From Hymenopus coronatus (Eukaryota; Arthropoda; Insecta; Mantodea; Hymenopodidae), in contig CM060880.1 in the NCBI GenBank assembly GCA_030762935.1, positions 11,008,501 through 11,072,500 of the forward strand: DNA of 64,000 nt. Direction: 5' to 3'. Below are positions 45,765-56,866 of this stretch, piece by piece. Numbering within the stretch: the first letter of the stretch is position 1; each line of letters starts with the position of its first letter. The translations under genes and the position numbers were made by a program. The notes under the pieces are model-generated. The model was not told the origin of the DNA. It worked only from the letters and a program-made list of their open reading frames with translations, and made no database searches.

Positions 45765-46527
45765 TACATACCGAGATTTCACCGTAAATACATGTTTTGG
45801 GTGCCCCTGAATCCAAAAAAACATTTTCAGAAAAAAGTCCGTGTGTGTATGTTTGTGTGTCTGTGGACAGCATAGCTCAAAAACGAAAATACCATTGAAT
45901 ACCAAACTTGGTGTTTAAGTTTTGTATCTTTCAAGGATGCGACACAAACATTTTCAAGAAAATCCCCCAACCCCCAACTACCCTTTACATGGAACTTTTT
46001 TCGAAAATTTTGATTTTCTTAAAAATGGCTGTAACGATTTTGGTTAAAATATCGTATATTAAGGACATTTACTTGACAAATAAAATGTATATCTTGAATT
46101 TTCTGGGAATAGCCTCTGAAAACTACTTTATTCTTCATGAATTTTAAACCGCAAGAGATGGACAAAAGCTTACCGCACAAAAAATGTAGAGCACGTTGAA
46201 ACACACCATTTATGTGATATACATATTTTTCGAGGAGTTGATTCGTTTTTTAGATATTCCTTGTTTTTGGTTTCAGCTTTGAAAAACTTAAGCTTTTCTC
46301 ATACAGGAATTTGTCAAGCCCATACAAACAAAGGAAGTTCAGTCACACAGCAACCAGCTTTTGACTATCACTTTAACCTATGGTTCTCCCTTATTTCGCT
46401 CCTACATACAAGGAAACAAGTAGTGAGACTATTTCTGCTAATTTTTTCTCGATTAGCATGAAGTAAAAGGAAGCATAAGCTTTTTAACAATATTTGTAGA
46501 GAAAGTCATGTGAATAGATAAGATTTT
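45765..46527 (+). repeat. DR1 lacking its 5' palindrome
   Basis: Begins at ataccgagatttcaccgtaa and is otherwise complete to gagaaagtcatgtgaatag, then abuts SINE-F. Confidence 0.93.
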
Positions 46528-46690
46528 TTTCTTTATTTTTCTATTTTCCCTGCGTTTGTTTACTTTTCTGTTGATTTTTCGTGTTATAGATATCTTACAC
46601 ATTTTACACAAACACCAACACCTATGCCCAAGGCGGGACTCGAACCCACGATCCCCTGCGCCATGGAGCGCCAAAGCGAGGCACTTTAGA
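46528..46690 (-). mobile_element. SINE-F
   Basis: Antisense, with a T-rich left end, acacaaacaccaacacctat, and the head aaggcgggactcgaacccac with gcgccaaagcgaggcacttt. Confidence 0.85.
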
Positions 46691-47087
46691 GAGCGCGGAC
46701 ATGTGAACTTTCAGTGTTGATAAGTAAAATATAATGCAGCGCTTAGATTGTTACTAGCCATCATTCATAGACGAAGATCGGGAACGTTTATAATCATAGT
46801 CAGCTATGGTACAGTCCTCAAGGTCAACGTCATCATCTTAGTCCTCGGTGTTGTGACAGTCTGGGAGTAATGCCCACGGAATGTAACACTCAACTTACCG
46901 TGGCTTGGCCGATGGATTCGAGCTTGAATGGTAAATTGTGCGTGAGGCGGTTTTTGTTGCAAATGTTCCTCAAGAAGGTTCAAAACGAAACGTTCTTTGA
47001 AAACTCTCTCGCTCTCTCTTTCTCTGGGTTGGTTAAGTCCCGGACCTCTCAATGAAAACATCATTTATTTATTTATTTATTTTTGCT
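46691..47087. other. Unassigned stretch
   Basis: GC-richer from 46800 to 47050, ending in an (attt)n run at 47066-47083. Two opposed frames overlap at 46804-47064 without coding support. Confidence 0.4.
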
Positions 47088-47867
47088 TTATTTCTCAACA
47101 TAAACTCCAGAGATGCGTATACATTTCTCATATCGGTGTTCTAATTTAATTAAAGCATCTCTGTAGTGCGATTTATCAAGGTTCTCAAAATAACTGTTTA
47201 CCGCAACAATGACCTTCTCGTTGCTGTGAAATCTTCGTCCTCCAAGAAATATTTTGAGGTTTGGGAACAGGTGGTTGTCACTGGGTGCTATATCTGGCGA
47301 ATAGGGTGGATATTCAAGCAATTCGAACTTTAATTCACACATTTTTCCCATTGCAATGACTGGGGGAGCATTGTCGTGATGAAACAATATCTTTTTGTTT
47401 GCCAAATGAGGTCTTTTTCTTTTCACCTCCATACTCAAATGTTGCAGTAAGCTTGCGTAGTAGCCACCAGTGATTCTTTTACCCTTTTTCAAATAATCAA
47501 TAAAAATAATCCCCTGTGAATCCCAGAAAACACTCGCCATAACCATGTTAGCTGATAAAATTGACTTTGCCTTTTTTGTAGTTAATTCACCTGTCGCAAT
47601 CCACTGTTTGACTGTGATTTACTTTCTGGAATGTTGTGATGTATCCAAGTTTCATCCATGGTAATAAGCCGTCTTAAACATTCACTGGTATGTTTTCTGT
47701 AGAGCTACACATTCTTAACAGAAACAGTTTTTATTTGCAACTGTTGATCAGGTGTCAAGAAACGCTGCACCCATCTTGCACAGACCTTGTGAAAGCCCAA
47801 AACATTACTTAAAATATCACCTGCACGTTCTTTTAATATGTTTACAGTCTCTGCTATCTCAAACGGG
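47088..47867 (-). pseudogene. mariner transposase pseudogene with a long intact C-terminal frame
   Basis: The catalytic region reads, from high to low coordinate: VCARWVQRFLTPDQQ, one in-frame stop, LITMDETWIHH (first Asp, near 47655), a frameshift, then a 152-residue open frame to the natural stop. That frame holds ASVFWDSQGI, LFHHDNAPP (second Asp), EYPPYSPDIAPSDNHLFPNL (third Asp) and a C-terminus ending YVEK. Only 31 residues separate the second and third Asp instead of 34, because three residues are missing just after the HDNAP motif. The N-terminal helix-turn-helix is absent; the sequence joins a DR1 copy at 47868. No inverted terminal repeats were found. Confidence 0.9.
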
Positions 47868-48541
47868 TTGCCACATGGTTAAAATCCCTTTCTGTGCATT
47901 GCGAGGAGTTGATAAATTCCCATATGTGAAAAGTTTAAGTATTTTTAAACTGAAACCAATAACAAGGAATATCTCAAAAATGGTCAACTCCACGAAAAAA
48001 TGTGTCTGGCATAAATTGTGTGCTTTAACGAGATTATATTTTTGTGTAGTAAGTTTTCGTCCATCTCTTACGGTTTACTAGTTATGCAAAGTTCAGCAAA
48101 ATACACCCAGAATAATGAGATCCTCAGAGGCTATTCTCAGAAAATTCAAGATATGCATTTTATTTGTCAGGTAAGTGTCATTAATATTCAGTATTTTAAT
48201 CAAAATCGTTAGAACCAGTTTTGAGAGAATTAAAATGTTCGTAATTTTTTTCATGTAAAGGGTAGTTTGCGAAGGGGGATTTTCCCCAAAAGCTTCATGT
48301 CGCATCTCCTGAAGATACTAAACTTAAATGCCAAGTTTGGTATTTTACCGACATTTCGTTTTCGAGTTCACAGACACATGGATATACACACGGACCTTTT
48401 TCTAGAAATGCTTGTTTTGGATACTGGAGACCCTAAAACATATATTTTCGGTGTAATCTCGGTATCGAATTTTTGGGTGGAGTGCAATATCTTCTCTATA
48501 CACTATGTACATAGTACGTGTAGAGAAAGTAATTATCAAAG
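47868..48541 (-). repeat. DR1, lacking its 3' third
   Basis: Antisense from gaggagttgataaattccca through all 5' blocks to an intact palindrome at 48491-48531. The missing part lies where the mariner relic begins. Confidence 0.92.
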
Positions 48542-48824
48542 TGTTCGATAACGCCGAACTCTCGTTTATCCGATTGTTACCAAAGTATTCGGTTTTAACT
48601 CAGTTCTTTTGGTGTTGCTTATGTTACTGTTTTATTGGGTGCTGGGTTGCTTGGTAGTCGATGCGAGTTCCCATACGCTTTTCAATTCGCTTCCATCGAT
48701 GCCAACACCATGCCAGAGACTGTGACGTATATATTGATCTGCTTTCATGAGTTAACAGTTTGGGCAATTAGTTATAAGCGTACATTGAGGATGCTGCACA
48801 CCAAAGTTCAAACCAGAAATATAC

Positions 48825-48925
48825 ATAACAGGTGGCCCAACAGCGCCGTATTTCGCGTGTGTAATAGCCCTTCGTGCGTTATAAAAATTGCAGAACTCCA
48901 CAGGGTAAATTCAAGCACACGCCGG
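48825..48925 (+). repeat. Second copy of the foldback arm
   Basis: gtggcccaac, agcccttcgtgcgttataaa and attgcagaactccacagg align with the left arm at 10407-10495. The right arm is not evident. Confidence 0.7.
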
Positions 48926-49184
48926 TCACTAGCGTTGTAAACGGTGCAGGAATCGCGTTCATTGAGAAGTGGTATTAGGGCCCGTGATGATGTGCAAGAA
49001 TAGTGTAAATGTTCACACACAGTAGAAATTTAACATGTTTTCACTTCAATTACAGAGCCTTTATTTCTTTTAGGTTCATTAGTAATTAAAATGTCCATTT
49101 CACCTATCAATATCCGACAATAACTAGTTTTGTAATTGTGTAATACGCTTTCTTATATAAAATTGGAGACTAGACACACTGCAG

Positions 49185-49242
49185 GCTTAAATGAAAACAT
49201 TAAGACGCCGTAACAAAAACCTGCATGAGAGCACGTAGTGTT
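49185..49242 (+). repeat. ATT-minisatellite monomer core
   Basis: aaatgaaaacattaagacgc, cgtaacaaaaacctgcatga and gagcacgtagtgttt match the array at 2052-2830. It breaks exactly at the start of DR1. Confidence 0.8.
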
Positions 49243-49962
49243 TTCTTTCTCTACACGTACTATCTACATAGTGTATAGAGAAGGTGTTGTATTGCACCCA
49301 AACATTCCATACCGAGATATCACCGCAACTATATATTTTCCAAGGATAGGACACGAAAATATTAAAGAGAATCCCCCCCACCAACTACTTTTTACATGGA
49401 AAAACTTTCATAAATGTTTATTTTCTCAAAAATGACTAACGATTTTGATCAAAATCTCTGATATTTAAGATATTTACATGGCAAATAAAACGTATATTTT
49501 TAATTTTCTGGGAATAGCCTCTAAAGACATGTTTATTCTGGATGAATTTTGCGGAATTTTGCATAACTGCTAAACCATAATAGACAAAACTTACTTAATA
49601 TAGATCTCGTTAAAACACACAATTTATGTTATATACATTTTTTCGGTGAGTTGACCGTTTTTGAGATATTCCTTGTTATTAGTTTGAGCTTTAAAATACT
49701 TGTATTTTCTCATACGGGAATTTGTCAATCCAGTCCATACAAACACAGGCATTTCAATCACATAGCAACCAGTTTTTAAAAGATTTAACTATCGATTTAG
49801 GCTACGGTACTCCCTTATTTCCTTTCTATTTACAAGGAAGCAAGTAATAAGACCCTCTCTGATAATTTTTGTCGATTAGGATTAAGTAAATAGAAGAATA
49901 AGCTTTTTAACAATAATTTATTGTAGAGATGTAGAAAAAGTCATGTGGATGGAACACATCGG
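49243..49962 (+). repeat. DR1 inserted in the ATT minisatellite
   Basis: Complete at both ends but missing the GT tract and hairpin: it jumps from accgcaactatatatt to tccaaggataggac. Minisatellite sequence stops at its 5' end and resumes with (ATT)n at its 3' end. Confidence 0.9.
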
Positions 49963-50012
<50 letters not shown>

Positions 50013-50288
50013 TATTATGCACTATACATAAGCAGAGTAAACAAAACGTAAAAGTGTGTACAATAAGTATGCCAACGAAAGAGGACGTAACATTTCATTA
50101 TTATTATTATTATTATTGTTATTATTATTCTCTAGCATATGTAAATATCAAAACGTTGTAACGAAAACATGCAAACACGAAGGCAGTTAAAATTTCACTG
50201 TACTACATGGGCTCATGGTTGCATGTTCTTCGTTATCAATATTTCATACTTTATTTTGCCAAGCAAATTAATAGATAATCTTAATGAT

Positions 50289-50332
<44 letters not shown>
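49963..50332 (+). repeat. ATT-rich minisatellite, second locus
   Basis: (ATT)n at 49963-50008 and 50096-50130 alternate with cores (aagcagagtaaacaaaacgt, aacgttgtaacgaaaacatg). An opposite-phase (ATA)n tract at 50291-50332 closes the region. Confidence 0.8.
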
Positions 50333-50334
<2 letters not shown>

Positions 50335-50495
50335 AGAGAAATACTGCGTGCTTTCTTGAACGTTTTTTGTTATGCCCGCCTGATTATTTGATTTAACCCT
50401 ACAGTGTGTCTATAGTTTCTAATATTAAATAAGAAAAGCGTATTACACAATTACAAAACTAGTTATTTGCGGAAATTGATGGATGAAATAGAACA

Positions 50496-50880
50496 GCCAT
50501 AGTGACATCTAGCAGCAAAGAAGTTAAATGTAAACACTATTTAAGCATTCCTGGAGAATCAGAATACAACTGTGAAGCCATAGTGATATCTACGAGCAAA
50601 GAAGTTAAATGTAAACACTATTTAAGCATTCCTGGAGAATCAGACTACAATTGCGAAGCCATGGTGACATCTATGAGCAAAGAGTCAAATGTAAAAAACA
50701 TGTAAACATTCCTGGAGAATCAGACTACATAGTGACCTTTATGAGCAAAGAGTTAAATGTAAACAACATTTGAACATTCCTCGAGAATCAGATTAAAGTG
50801 TGCAGAACTTACTCACATATATGAGCAGAGAAATTAATTGTAAATATTATTTGATAAATCAAGAGTATATTTTATAGCCA
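50496..50880 (+). repeat. 81-bp tandem repeat, about 4-5 units
   Basis: Units start at 50496, 50577 and 50658 (gccatagtgacatct), exactly 81 bases apart, followed by shorter, worn units near 50732 and 50800. The core is gcaaagaagttaaatgtaaa with agcattcctggagaatcaga. The period is a multiple of three, so one frame (50502-50705) stays open with a 27-residue repeat containing SKEVKCKHYLSIPGES. No splice or promoter context supports translation. Confidence 0.85.
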
Positions 50881-51304
50881 TGGTAAGTATTCTTTGAGAA
50901 TTAAACATACAAACATTTTTGTCCATGGATTAAGAAACACCTTGCAGGGGAGGGTGGAGACAGAAGTGACAAACGACTGTGTAGCAGACCACAGAAAGCA
51001 AGTTTTGTGCTAGTAGAAAACTGCGTCAACAGAATCAGTGGACAGAGGGAGAGAGAGAGAGAGAGAGAAAGGTGTGTTTTTCTTTTTGTGGTCCTAGACT
51101 TGGCTTGATTTATATGTAGATAGTGGCGGACTGTGAGTTTCGCGCTAAATCAACGGCGGCTCGACAATGTCGTGTAGAACAGATTAGGAAAAAGTTCCCT
51201 GGAATAAAGTAGAGACGTATAACTTGAAGTACATCCATGCAGGAACATCGACATTGCCTAAGAGTTCATACTTTCTGTTAAACATACCACTTATTATAAA
51301 CATG
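50881..51304. other. Unassigned, with a (GA)n tract
   Basis: (GA)n at about 51048-51068. The rest is not recognised. Confidence 0.45.
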
Positions 51305-51610
51305 CCTGTCTATAGAGTCATTCCACCCTAAAATTGGATATCAATATATCATCGGAAATGCTTGTTTTGAGGTCCTTTGAATTAAAAGAAAAATATTTCT
51401 AGACTGTCTAGGTCTCCATAGGTCTGTGTGTGAACAGCAAACCCAAACCGAAAATTCGGACGATTTTGATAAAAATGCATTATATTTACATGATTATTAA
51501 AATGTATATCCAGCTTGAATTGTCTGGGTATAGCATCTAAAGTGCTCCTCATTTTAAGTTACTTTTGTATAATTTGTAAATTTTACTACACAAAAGTTAA
51601 TTATACACAG
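51305..51610 (+). repeat. DR1, old internally deleted copy
   Basis: cattccaccctaaaattgga, ggtctgtgtgtgaacagcaa, then a jump to acgattttgataaaaatgc. Confidence 0.7.
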
Positions 51611-51740
51611 TGTTCCTAAATGAAACATGCATAATATATCAAATAAAAGAGCAACTCAAACAGTTTTGATAACGCATGATTTCATTTGTTTCGATTGTCT
51701 GCTGTTACAGTAACGGTGTTAACAAAGTACTAGTATCAAA

Positions 51741-51922
51741 ATGGGAACTAAGGAGCAAAAGATATTTTGTGTTTTATAGTTTCAAACAACTAAATCTGCT
51801 ATTACAGTGCAACGAGCTTTCCTTATGGAGTTCAGTTGCGATACTCCAAATTATAACACCCATAGATGGTATGCTCAGTTTAAAACCACAGGCAGTGTGT
51901 GTACGGGACGACCAAGGTTGAC
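51741..51922 (+). pseudogene. Transposase N-terminal relic (helix-turn-helix, mariner-like)
   Basis: The frame begins MGTKEQKIFCVL, then a stop, then ITVQRAFLMEF and HRWYAQFKTTGSVCTGRPR. This order matches the N-terminal helix-turn-helix of a common arthropod transposase group in which V-Q-R-A-F and R-W-Y...F...T-G-S-V are conserved. It breaks off after GRPR, where a tRNA-like retroposon begins. Upstream, cagtgttcctaaatgaaa near 51608 could be the element's outer end. With the fragment at 43990 it suggests a once-active family. Confidence 0.7.
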
Positions 51923-51934
51923 TGCAGTGTTGAA

Positions 51935-52012
51935 GAGGTAGGCTTAATGCGTAACGCAAGAAACTGCTATCCCAAAGGACATAAGTTCGACTCTTGTCAT
52001 AGAGTAAATGTT
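51935..52012 (+). mobile_element. tRNA-like SINE fragment
   Basis: taggcttaatgcgtaacgca and aaggacataagttcgactct resemble boxes A and B. The body is cut off by SINE-F. Confidence 0.5.
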
Positions 52013-52262
52013 TTTATGCCGGTCCCCATGGCCGCGCTCGCTAAAGTGTCTCGCTTTGGTGCACGGGACCATGGGTTTGAGTCCCGCCTTGGCCATGGGT
52101 GTTTCTGTGTTTGTAAATGTGTATGTATATGTAAAAGGAAAACGTTAAACATTAATAGGTCAACCACCAAGAAAATGTAGGAAACTGAAAAAAATAAGAA
52201 AAAGGAATACAGCACCGGAGTCCTGACAAGCCTCCGGAACTGTATTTCTTTTAATATAAAAA
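52013..52262 (+). mobile_element. SINE-F, fullest copy
   Basis: ccatggccgcgctcgctaaa, atgggtttgagtcccgcctt, gggtgtttctgtgtttgtaa, ggaatacagcaccggagtcc, gacaagcctccggaactgta. The other copies lack the last segment. Confidence 0.85.
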
Positions 52263-53129
52263 AGGGGTGATGCAATCTTTCTGGCGTAGTCTATTACACA
52301 TTATTATTGCACATCGTAATGAACCGGCGAATTGGCGAGCTAATTGTATGATTCACTGTAATAAAGTTATTATTACTTTTCAGGATCGTGACCGCGAGGG
52401 AATGCATTACAGGTAATATAATTCTTGTAAATAATACACTGGTTTCACTGGTAAGATGTTCCTGTATATTCTTCAATATCACTGGATACAATAATTATTA
52501 ACACTGTATGATCCTGTAGGGCAGACTGCCACCCCTGGCAACTCAGGCCAGCATCCTCCAGTCTCTGAACGCTGAGGACACCATTAACCCCTAAGCGCCG
52601 TTTTCCAGTCCTTCCTATCCTCTCCATTAATTCGATATGGTGGCCAGCTGGGCCTCATAATAACATAATAACTCCCATACTCAGATGAGGTTTTCCTCAC
52701 CTTGGAAAATGGGTACCTTTTAGCGGTACCGGCGCTTATCTTTTTGGAGGGTATAGACAGCTGGCAGAACCCCACACTCCCAGCTTGCTTGGGTTAGTCC
52801 CCAAAAGATGGGCTATTCCCCTCTACTCGAAGGAAAAATTCCGAGTGTCAAGTCAGAGAGACAGTTGACATCTAAGAAATGTAGTGCCCCTGAAGGTCTA
52901 ACCGACGAAAAAGAGTGAAACTATCATTTGTTACACTGTTGTCAGGATCAGGATTCAACTTCAAAATGGAGGAGATTTTGATAGCTTCACTAGCGAAAAT
53001 CAAGGAACTTGTGCGTAGTTTTAAGTACTTACTGTGTATGTGGCAGAAAAGTAAAATTCTAAAGGGTTGTACTCAGATGTCTTTCTGAGTCACTGTGGTA
53101 CGACTTACAAACGCGAATACTTTTATCTG
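52263..53129. other. Unassigned; contains a GC-rich segment at 52520-52910
   Basis: Bases 52520-52910 are GC-rich and continuous, with overlapping minus-strand frames (one includes YGSYYVIMRPSWPPYRI near 52640-52690) broken by stops. That looks like a decayed coding or retroelement fragment I cannot name. A short splice-bounded interval at 52384-52412 is described in the findings. Confidence 0.35.
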
Positions 53130-53765
53130 CTACATATCAATCCAGATATATTTCCTTGTAGGTACGACGGGACTAGGGAAATACAGTAGGAATTCAGTAT
53201 TAGTGAAATATTTTAAGAGCAGACTTTGAAATACCCTTCTCTTTGCATGGTCTAAATGTAAACTATACAGGAATAAGATGCAGCACTTGAGAAGAGTATG
53301 GTTATTTGATAATAAAAATCAATAACAGAGTTTATATGATTTGTTTTATTTACTTTATTTTACATCGGTTAAACTATATGGTAAAATCGTGAGAGATCTG
53401 TAGGATCGTTGATCGGTGTATGGTGGACAGTTAGCCATCAGTGCCAGATAATTTTGCTTCGCGCCGAACAGATGGCATTAGTGTGCAATCCAATCTAGTT
53501 TTATTATCTGTGAATAGATGGCTACAATTTTCATTTTACTGCTGTTTTACGTTTAAGGTGGAACTTTGGATTCGTGTATTAAATATCTTATCCGGCATTT
53601 ACCTTAGCTACTGAGAGAAATTCGGCCCTTGGGATTTTAACCCAGGACCTCAAGAATGTGAACGACAGGTGTTGCCACCTGAGCCACTCCGTTCGGTAGA
53701 TCTGAAATTGTTAACTCCATAGAAATGTATTTGACATAAATTGTGTGGCTGTTTTGAAAATATTT
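53130..53765 (-). repeat. DR1 fragment interrupted by a SINE
   Basis: Antisense pieces at 53130-53344 (ttctctttgcatggtctaaa, ttgagaagagtatggtt) and 53699-53765 (ttgttaactccatagaaatg, tgacataaattgtgtgg) are contiguous once the insert is removed. Confidence 0.7.
53345..53698 (-). mobile_element. SINE-I
   Basis: A T-rich left end, gtgagagatctgtaggatcg and a body with gatcggtgtatggtggacag. The antisense tRNA-like head is at 53610-53698 (gggattttaacccaggacct, ccacctgagccactccgttc). It sits inside DR1. Confidence 0.7.
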
Positions 53766-54213
53766 TATGGGAAGAGAGCGTGAGAGTTATTTTCTATGTT
53801 CCATTTCATATGAAACGGGCTCGAAGTATAAAGGCAGTGCCACCTGTGAAGTGAATCACTTGATGCATGCTCTTTAATGCGTTTCTAAATATCAGTAGTG
53901 GGATTCGAACAGGCGGTTTCTTATTACATTAGAGCGCCTGGCAGAGATCCATGAAGCAGTTCCAGGATTTATGTGCCATATTTTATCCAGCGTTGCTCTT
54001 CTGTTTCCTTAACTCTCAGCTTTGGCTTGCGTATTATTTTTCTAGTTGGTAATGCAGTTGTCTGTTTTCAGAGCCGCGGTAGTCTGTCCCATCCCTCTTC
54101 TCAGGAAGAACGCCAACATTCAGTGAAGCTAACAAAAAGGAAAAGCACACGCATGGCGTTTAATGACATGCTAGTAGAGCAGAGCAAGCAAAATGTGCGT
54201 AACTCTCATATTT
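53766..54213. other. Unassigned, with a tRNA-like fragment
   Basis: Bases 53890-53950 (gtgggattcgaacaggcgg, agagcgcctggca) resemble an antisense SINE head. The rest has a plus-strand frame of 91 codons (53973) without motifs. Confidence 0.4.
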
Positions 54214-55291
54214 CATTTTTACTTTCTCTATACGTACTATGTACATAGTGGTGTATAGAGAAAGCATTGTATTCCACCCAAAAATTCGATACCGATATTT
54301 CACCCAAAAAAGCATTTTCAGAAAAAGGTTCATGTTTGTCATAGCTCAAAAACGAAAAGACCGTTAAATACCAAACTTGGTATTTAAGTTTGGTATCTTC
54401 CAAGCATGCGACACGAAGATATTCAAGAAAATTCCCCCACCCCCAACTACCCTTTACATGGAACTTTTTTCGAAAATCTTGATTTCCTCATAAATGAATC
54501 TAACGATTTTGATTAAAATATCGTATATTAAAGATATTTACCTGAGAAATAAAATGTATATCTTGAATTTTCTGGGAATAGTTCTGAAGATTACTTTATT
54601 CTGAATGCATTTCGTTGAATTTTGTATAACTGCTAAACCGTAAGAGATGGACTAAAGCTTACCACACAAAAAATGTAGATAACGTTAAGCCACACAATTT
54701 ATGCTATATACATTTTTTTTTTCGTGGAGTTGATCGTTTTTGAGATATTCCTTTTTTTTTTTTTTTTTTTTTTTTTGGCTTAACGTCCTTTAATCTGGTT
54801 GGTCATATCGGACGACGAAATTGGTGAAATGATGCTCAAATGATCTCTGGGTCCATGTGGCGTAAAATTATTCGACATCGTCTTCTCAGGACAAGGGAAA
54901 ACCCCGAAAAAAGCCTCATCCCGGTAACTCACCCTAAGCGAGATTCGAACTCATGACCTTTTGAATGTGAGGCAGACACGCTACCACCACCCTACCCAAG
55001 CAGGCCCTTGTTTATGGATTCAGCTTTAAAAAACTTGTAATTTTCTCATACAGGAATTTGTCAACTTCTGTCCATACAAACAAAGGAACTTCAGTCACAT
55101 AGCAACCAGTTTTTGACTTTCACTTTAACCTATGGTACTCCCTTATTTCGCTTCTACTTACAAGGAAGAAAGTAATAAAACTATGTCTACTTTTTTTTCT
55201 CGGTTAGCATGAAGTAAATAGAAGCATAAACTTTTTAACAATAATTTGTTGCAGAAAAGTAGAGAAAGTCATGTGAATCGAACACATCAGA
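54214..55291 (+). repeat. DR1, full-length, interrupted by SINE-E
   Basis: 5' part 54214-54753 and 3' part 55006-55291. The break falls inside gatattcctt|gttta. The GT tract and part of the first block are shortened. Confidence 0.93.
54754..55005 (-). mobile_element. SINE-E nested in DR1
   Basis: A T-run (54754-54776) is followed by cttaacgtcctttaatctgg, aatgatgctcaaatgatctc and the head taagcgagattcgaactcat with caagcaggc. A short cctt repeat (54750-54753, 55006-55009) flanks it. Confidence 0.92.
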
Positions 55292-55418
55292 TTTTTACTT
55301 TTCTACCGTTTACCTATGGTAGAGGAAGTACTGCACCCATTCAAAAATTCCAAAATGGAATTCTAGACAAACAAAAAACAAAAAAACAAGCAAACATTGT
55401 TGCGTCAACTACGATATT

Positions 55419-55476
<58 letters not shown>

Positions 55477-55572
55477 TTATGTAAAAATAAAAGTGTCGTT
55501 TAAACTTGGCATCTTCCAAGGATGCTATGAAGATTTTCAAGAGAAAATCCCCATCCAAACTAGCGTTTACAT
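55292..55572 (+). repeat. DR1, 5' half with (CT)n
   Basis: Starts where the previous unit ends (cagatttttactttt). The GT microsatellite position instead holds a (CT)n tract at about 55424-55470, then ttggcatcttccaaggatgc. Confidence 0.8.
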
Positions 55573-55660
55573 GAAAAAGTATGTGCTTCATTTACATAAC
55601 TTTCTCTATCTATGCTGCAACAAAGTATTGTTACAAAACTATATTTATCAGAAGGGATAT
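55573..55660 (-). repeat. DR1, 3' end
   Basis: gtgcttcatttacataactt, tctctatctatgctgcaaca in antisense, tail-to-tail with the previous fragment. Confidence 0.65.
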
Positions 55661-56095
55661 ACGAGTACAACTAAGAACAATAATGCTTCATTATGAGTAT
55701 AACGCTTCATATTTGAAATATTCGCTTTGTTTCAAAAGATAAATATACCGGCATTGTTTGCATCCCCAAAAATAAGCCGCAGTATTAATTTCTATTGTTA
55801 TTATTAATGACGCTCGAGGGGAAAACGCACATGGTGTGGTTGGTACACATGGCACAGTAATCCCTCGTAATTACAGCGATGGTACCCAGAAGGATAATCA
55901 ATTTCAGCATGTTGCCTCCCCTGGGACTCCCAATAAAAGCAAGTGAACGTAAAAGTACATAGCAAACAGCATATCAACAAGTGAATATCGTCAACGTATA
56001 TGATTCTCATCACTAGCAAAACAGATTCACTTCGAGAAAACATTAAATGTTAAAGACATGTGCTACGAACTAAGAATGTGCTAAATTTAAAAAAT
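55661..56095. other. Unassigned stretch
   Basis: A minus-strand frame of 79 codons at 55804-56043 has no recognisable motif. No repeat match was found. Confidence 0.4.
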
Positions 56096-56866
56096 GTAAT
56101 GTGTTACACTCACATAACTTTTTCTAGCTGTTCTACAAACAAACTTCTTACAAAAGATTCTTCTTCTTTCTACACAATGCTAATCGAGATAAACATTGGC
56201 AGAATGTTCTTATTACTTAGTTCCTTATAAGTAGAAGGGAACTAAGAGAATGCACTAGGCTAAAGTGATAGTCAAATGTTTTAAAAGCTGTCGCTATGCG
56301 ATTGTCATTGCAAATCGCTTCTCTGCTTGGCCAAGAGTAGAACCAAAGAAAAACGGTCAGTTCCACGAAAAAAAAAGTATAACAAATTATTGTGTGTTTT
56401 AACGAGCTATACATTTTTTATTAGGTAAGTTTTTTGTCTTAACTCCTACGGTTTACCATTTAAGCAGAATTTCGCAAAATTCATCCAGGATAAAGATGTC
56501 TTCAGAGGCTATTCCCAGGAAATTAAAGATATACATTATATTTGTCAAGCAAATATCTTTAATATACAGTATTTTAATAAAAATCTTTATAGCCATTTTT
56601 GAGAAGATAACATTTTCGAAAATTTTACACGTAAAGGGTAGTTGAGGGTGGTAGGGATTTTCTTGAAAATCTTCGTGTCGCATCCTTGTAAGATACTGAA
56701 CTTAAATAGCAAGTTTGGTATTTTGCCAACTTTTCATTTTTGAGTTATCGTGTTCACAGACACACGGACACACACGGACCTTTTTCTAAAAATGTGTTTT
56801 ATACAGGGGGGACCCTAAAACGTGGAATGCAATACCTTCTCTATACACGTGTAGACAAAGTAAAAA
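56096..56866 (-). repeat. DR1, nearly full-length
   Basis: From gtgttacactcacataactt to gtgtagacaaagtaaaa. The cgaatttttgggtgg block is deleted near 56820. Confidence 0.93.

Noticed and set aside
50496..50880. CRISPR array
   Set aside because: The units are contiguous 81-base tandem repeats without spacers, in animal DNA.
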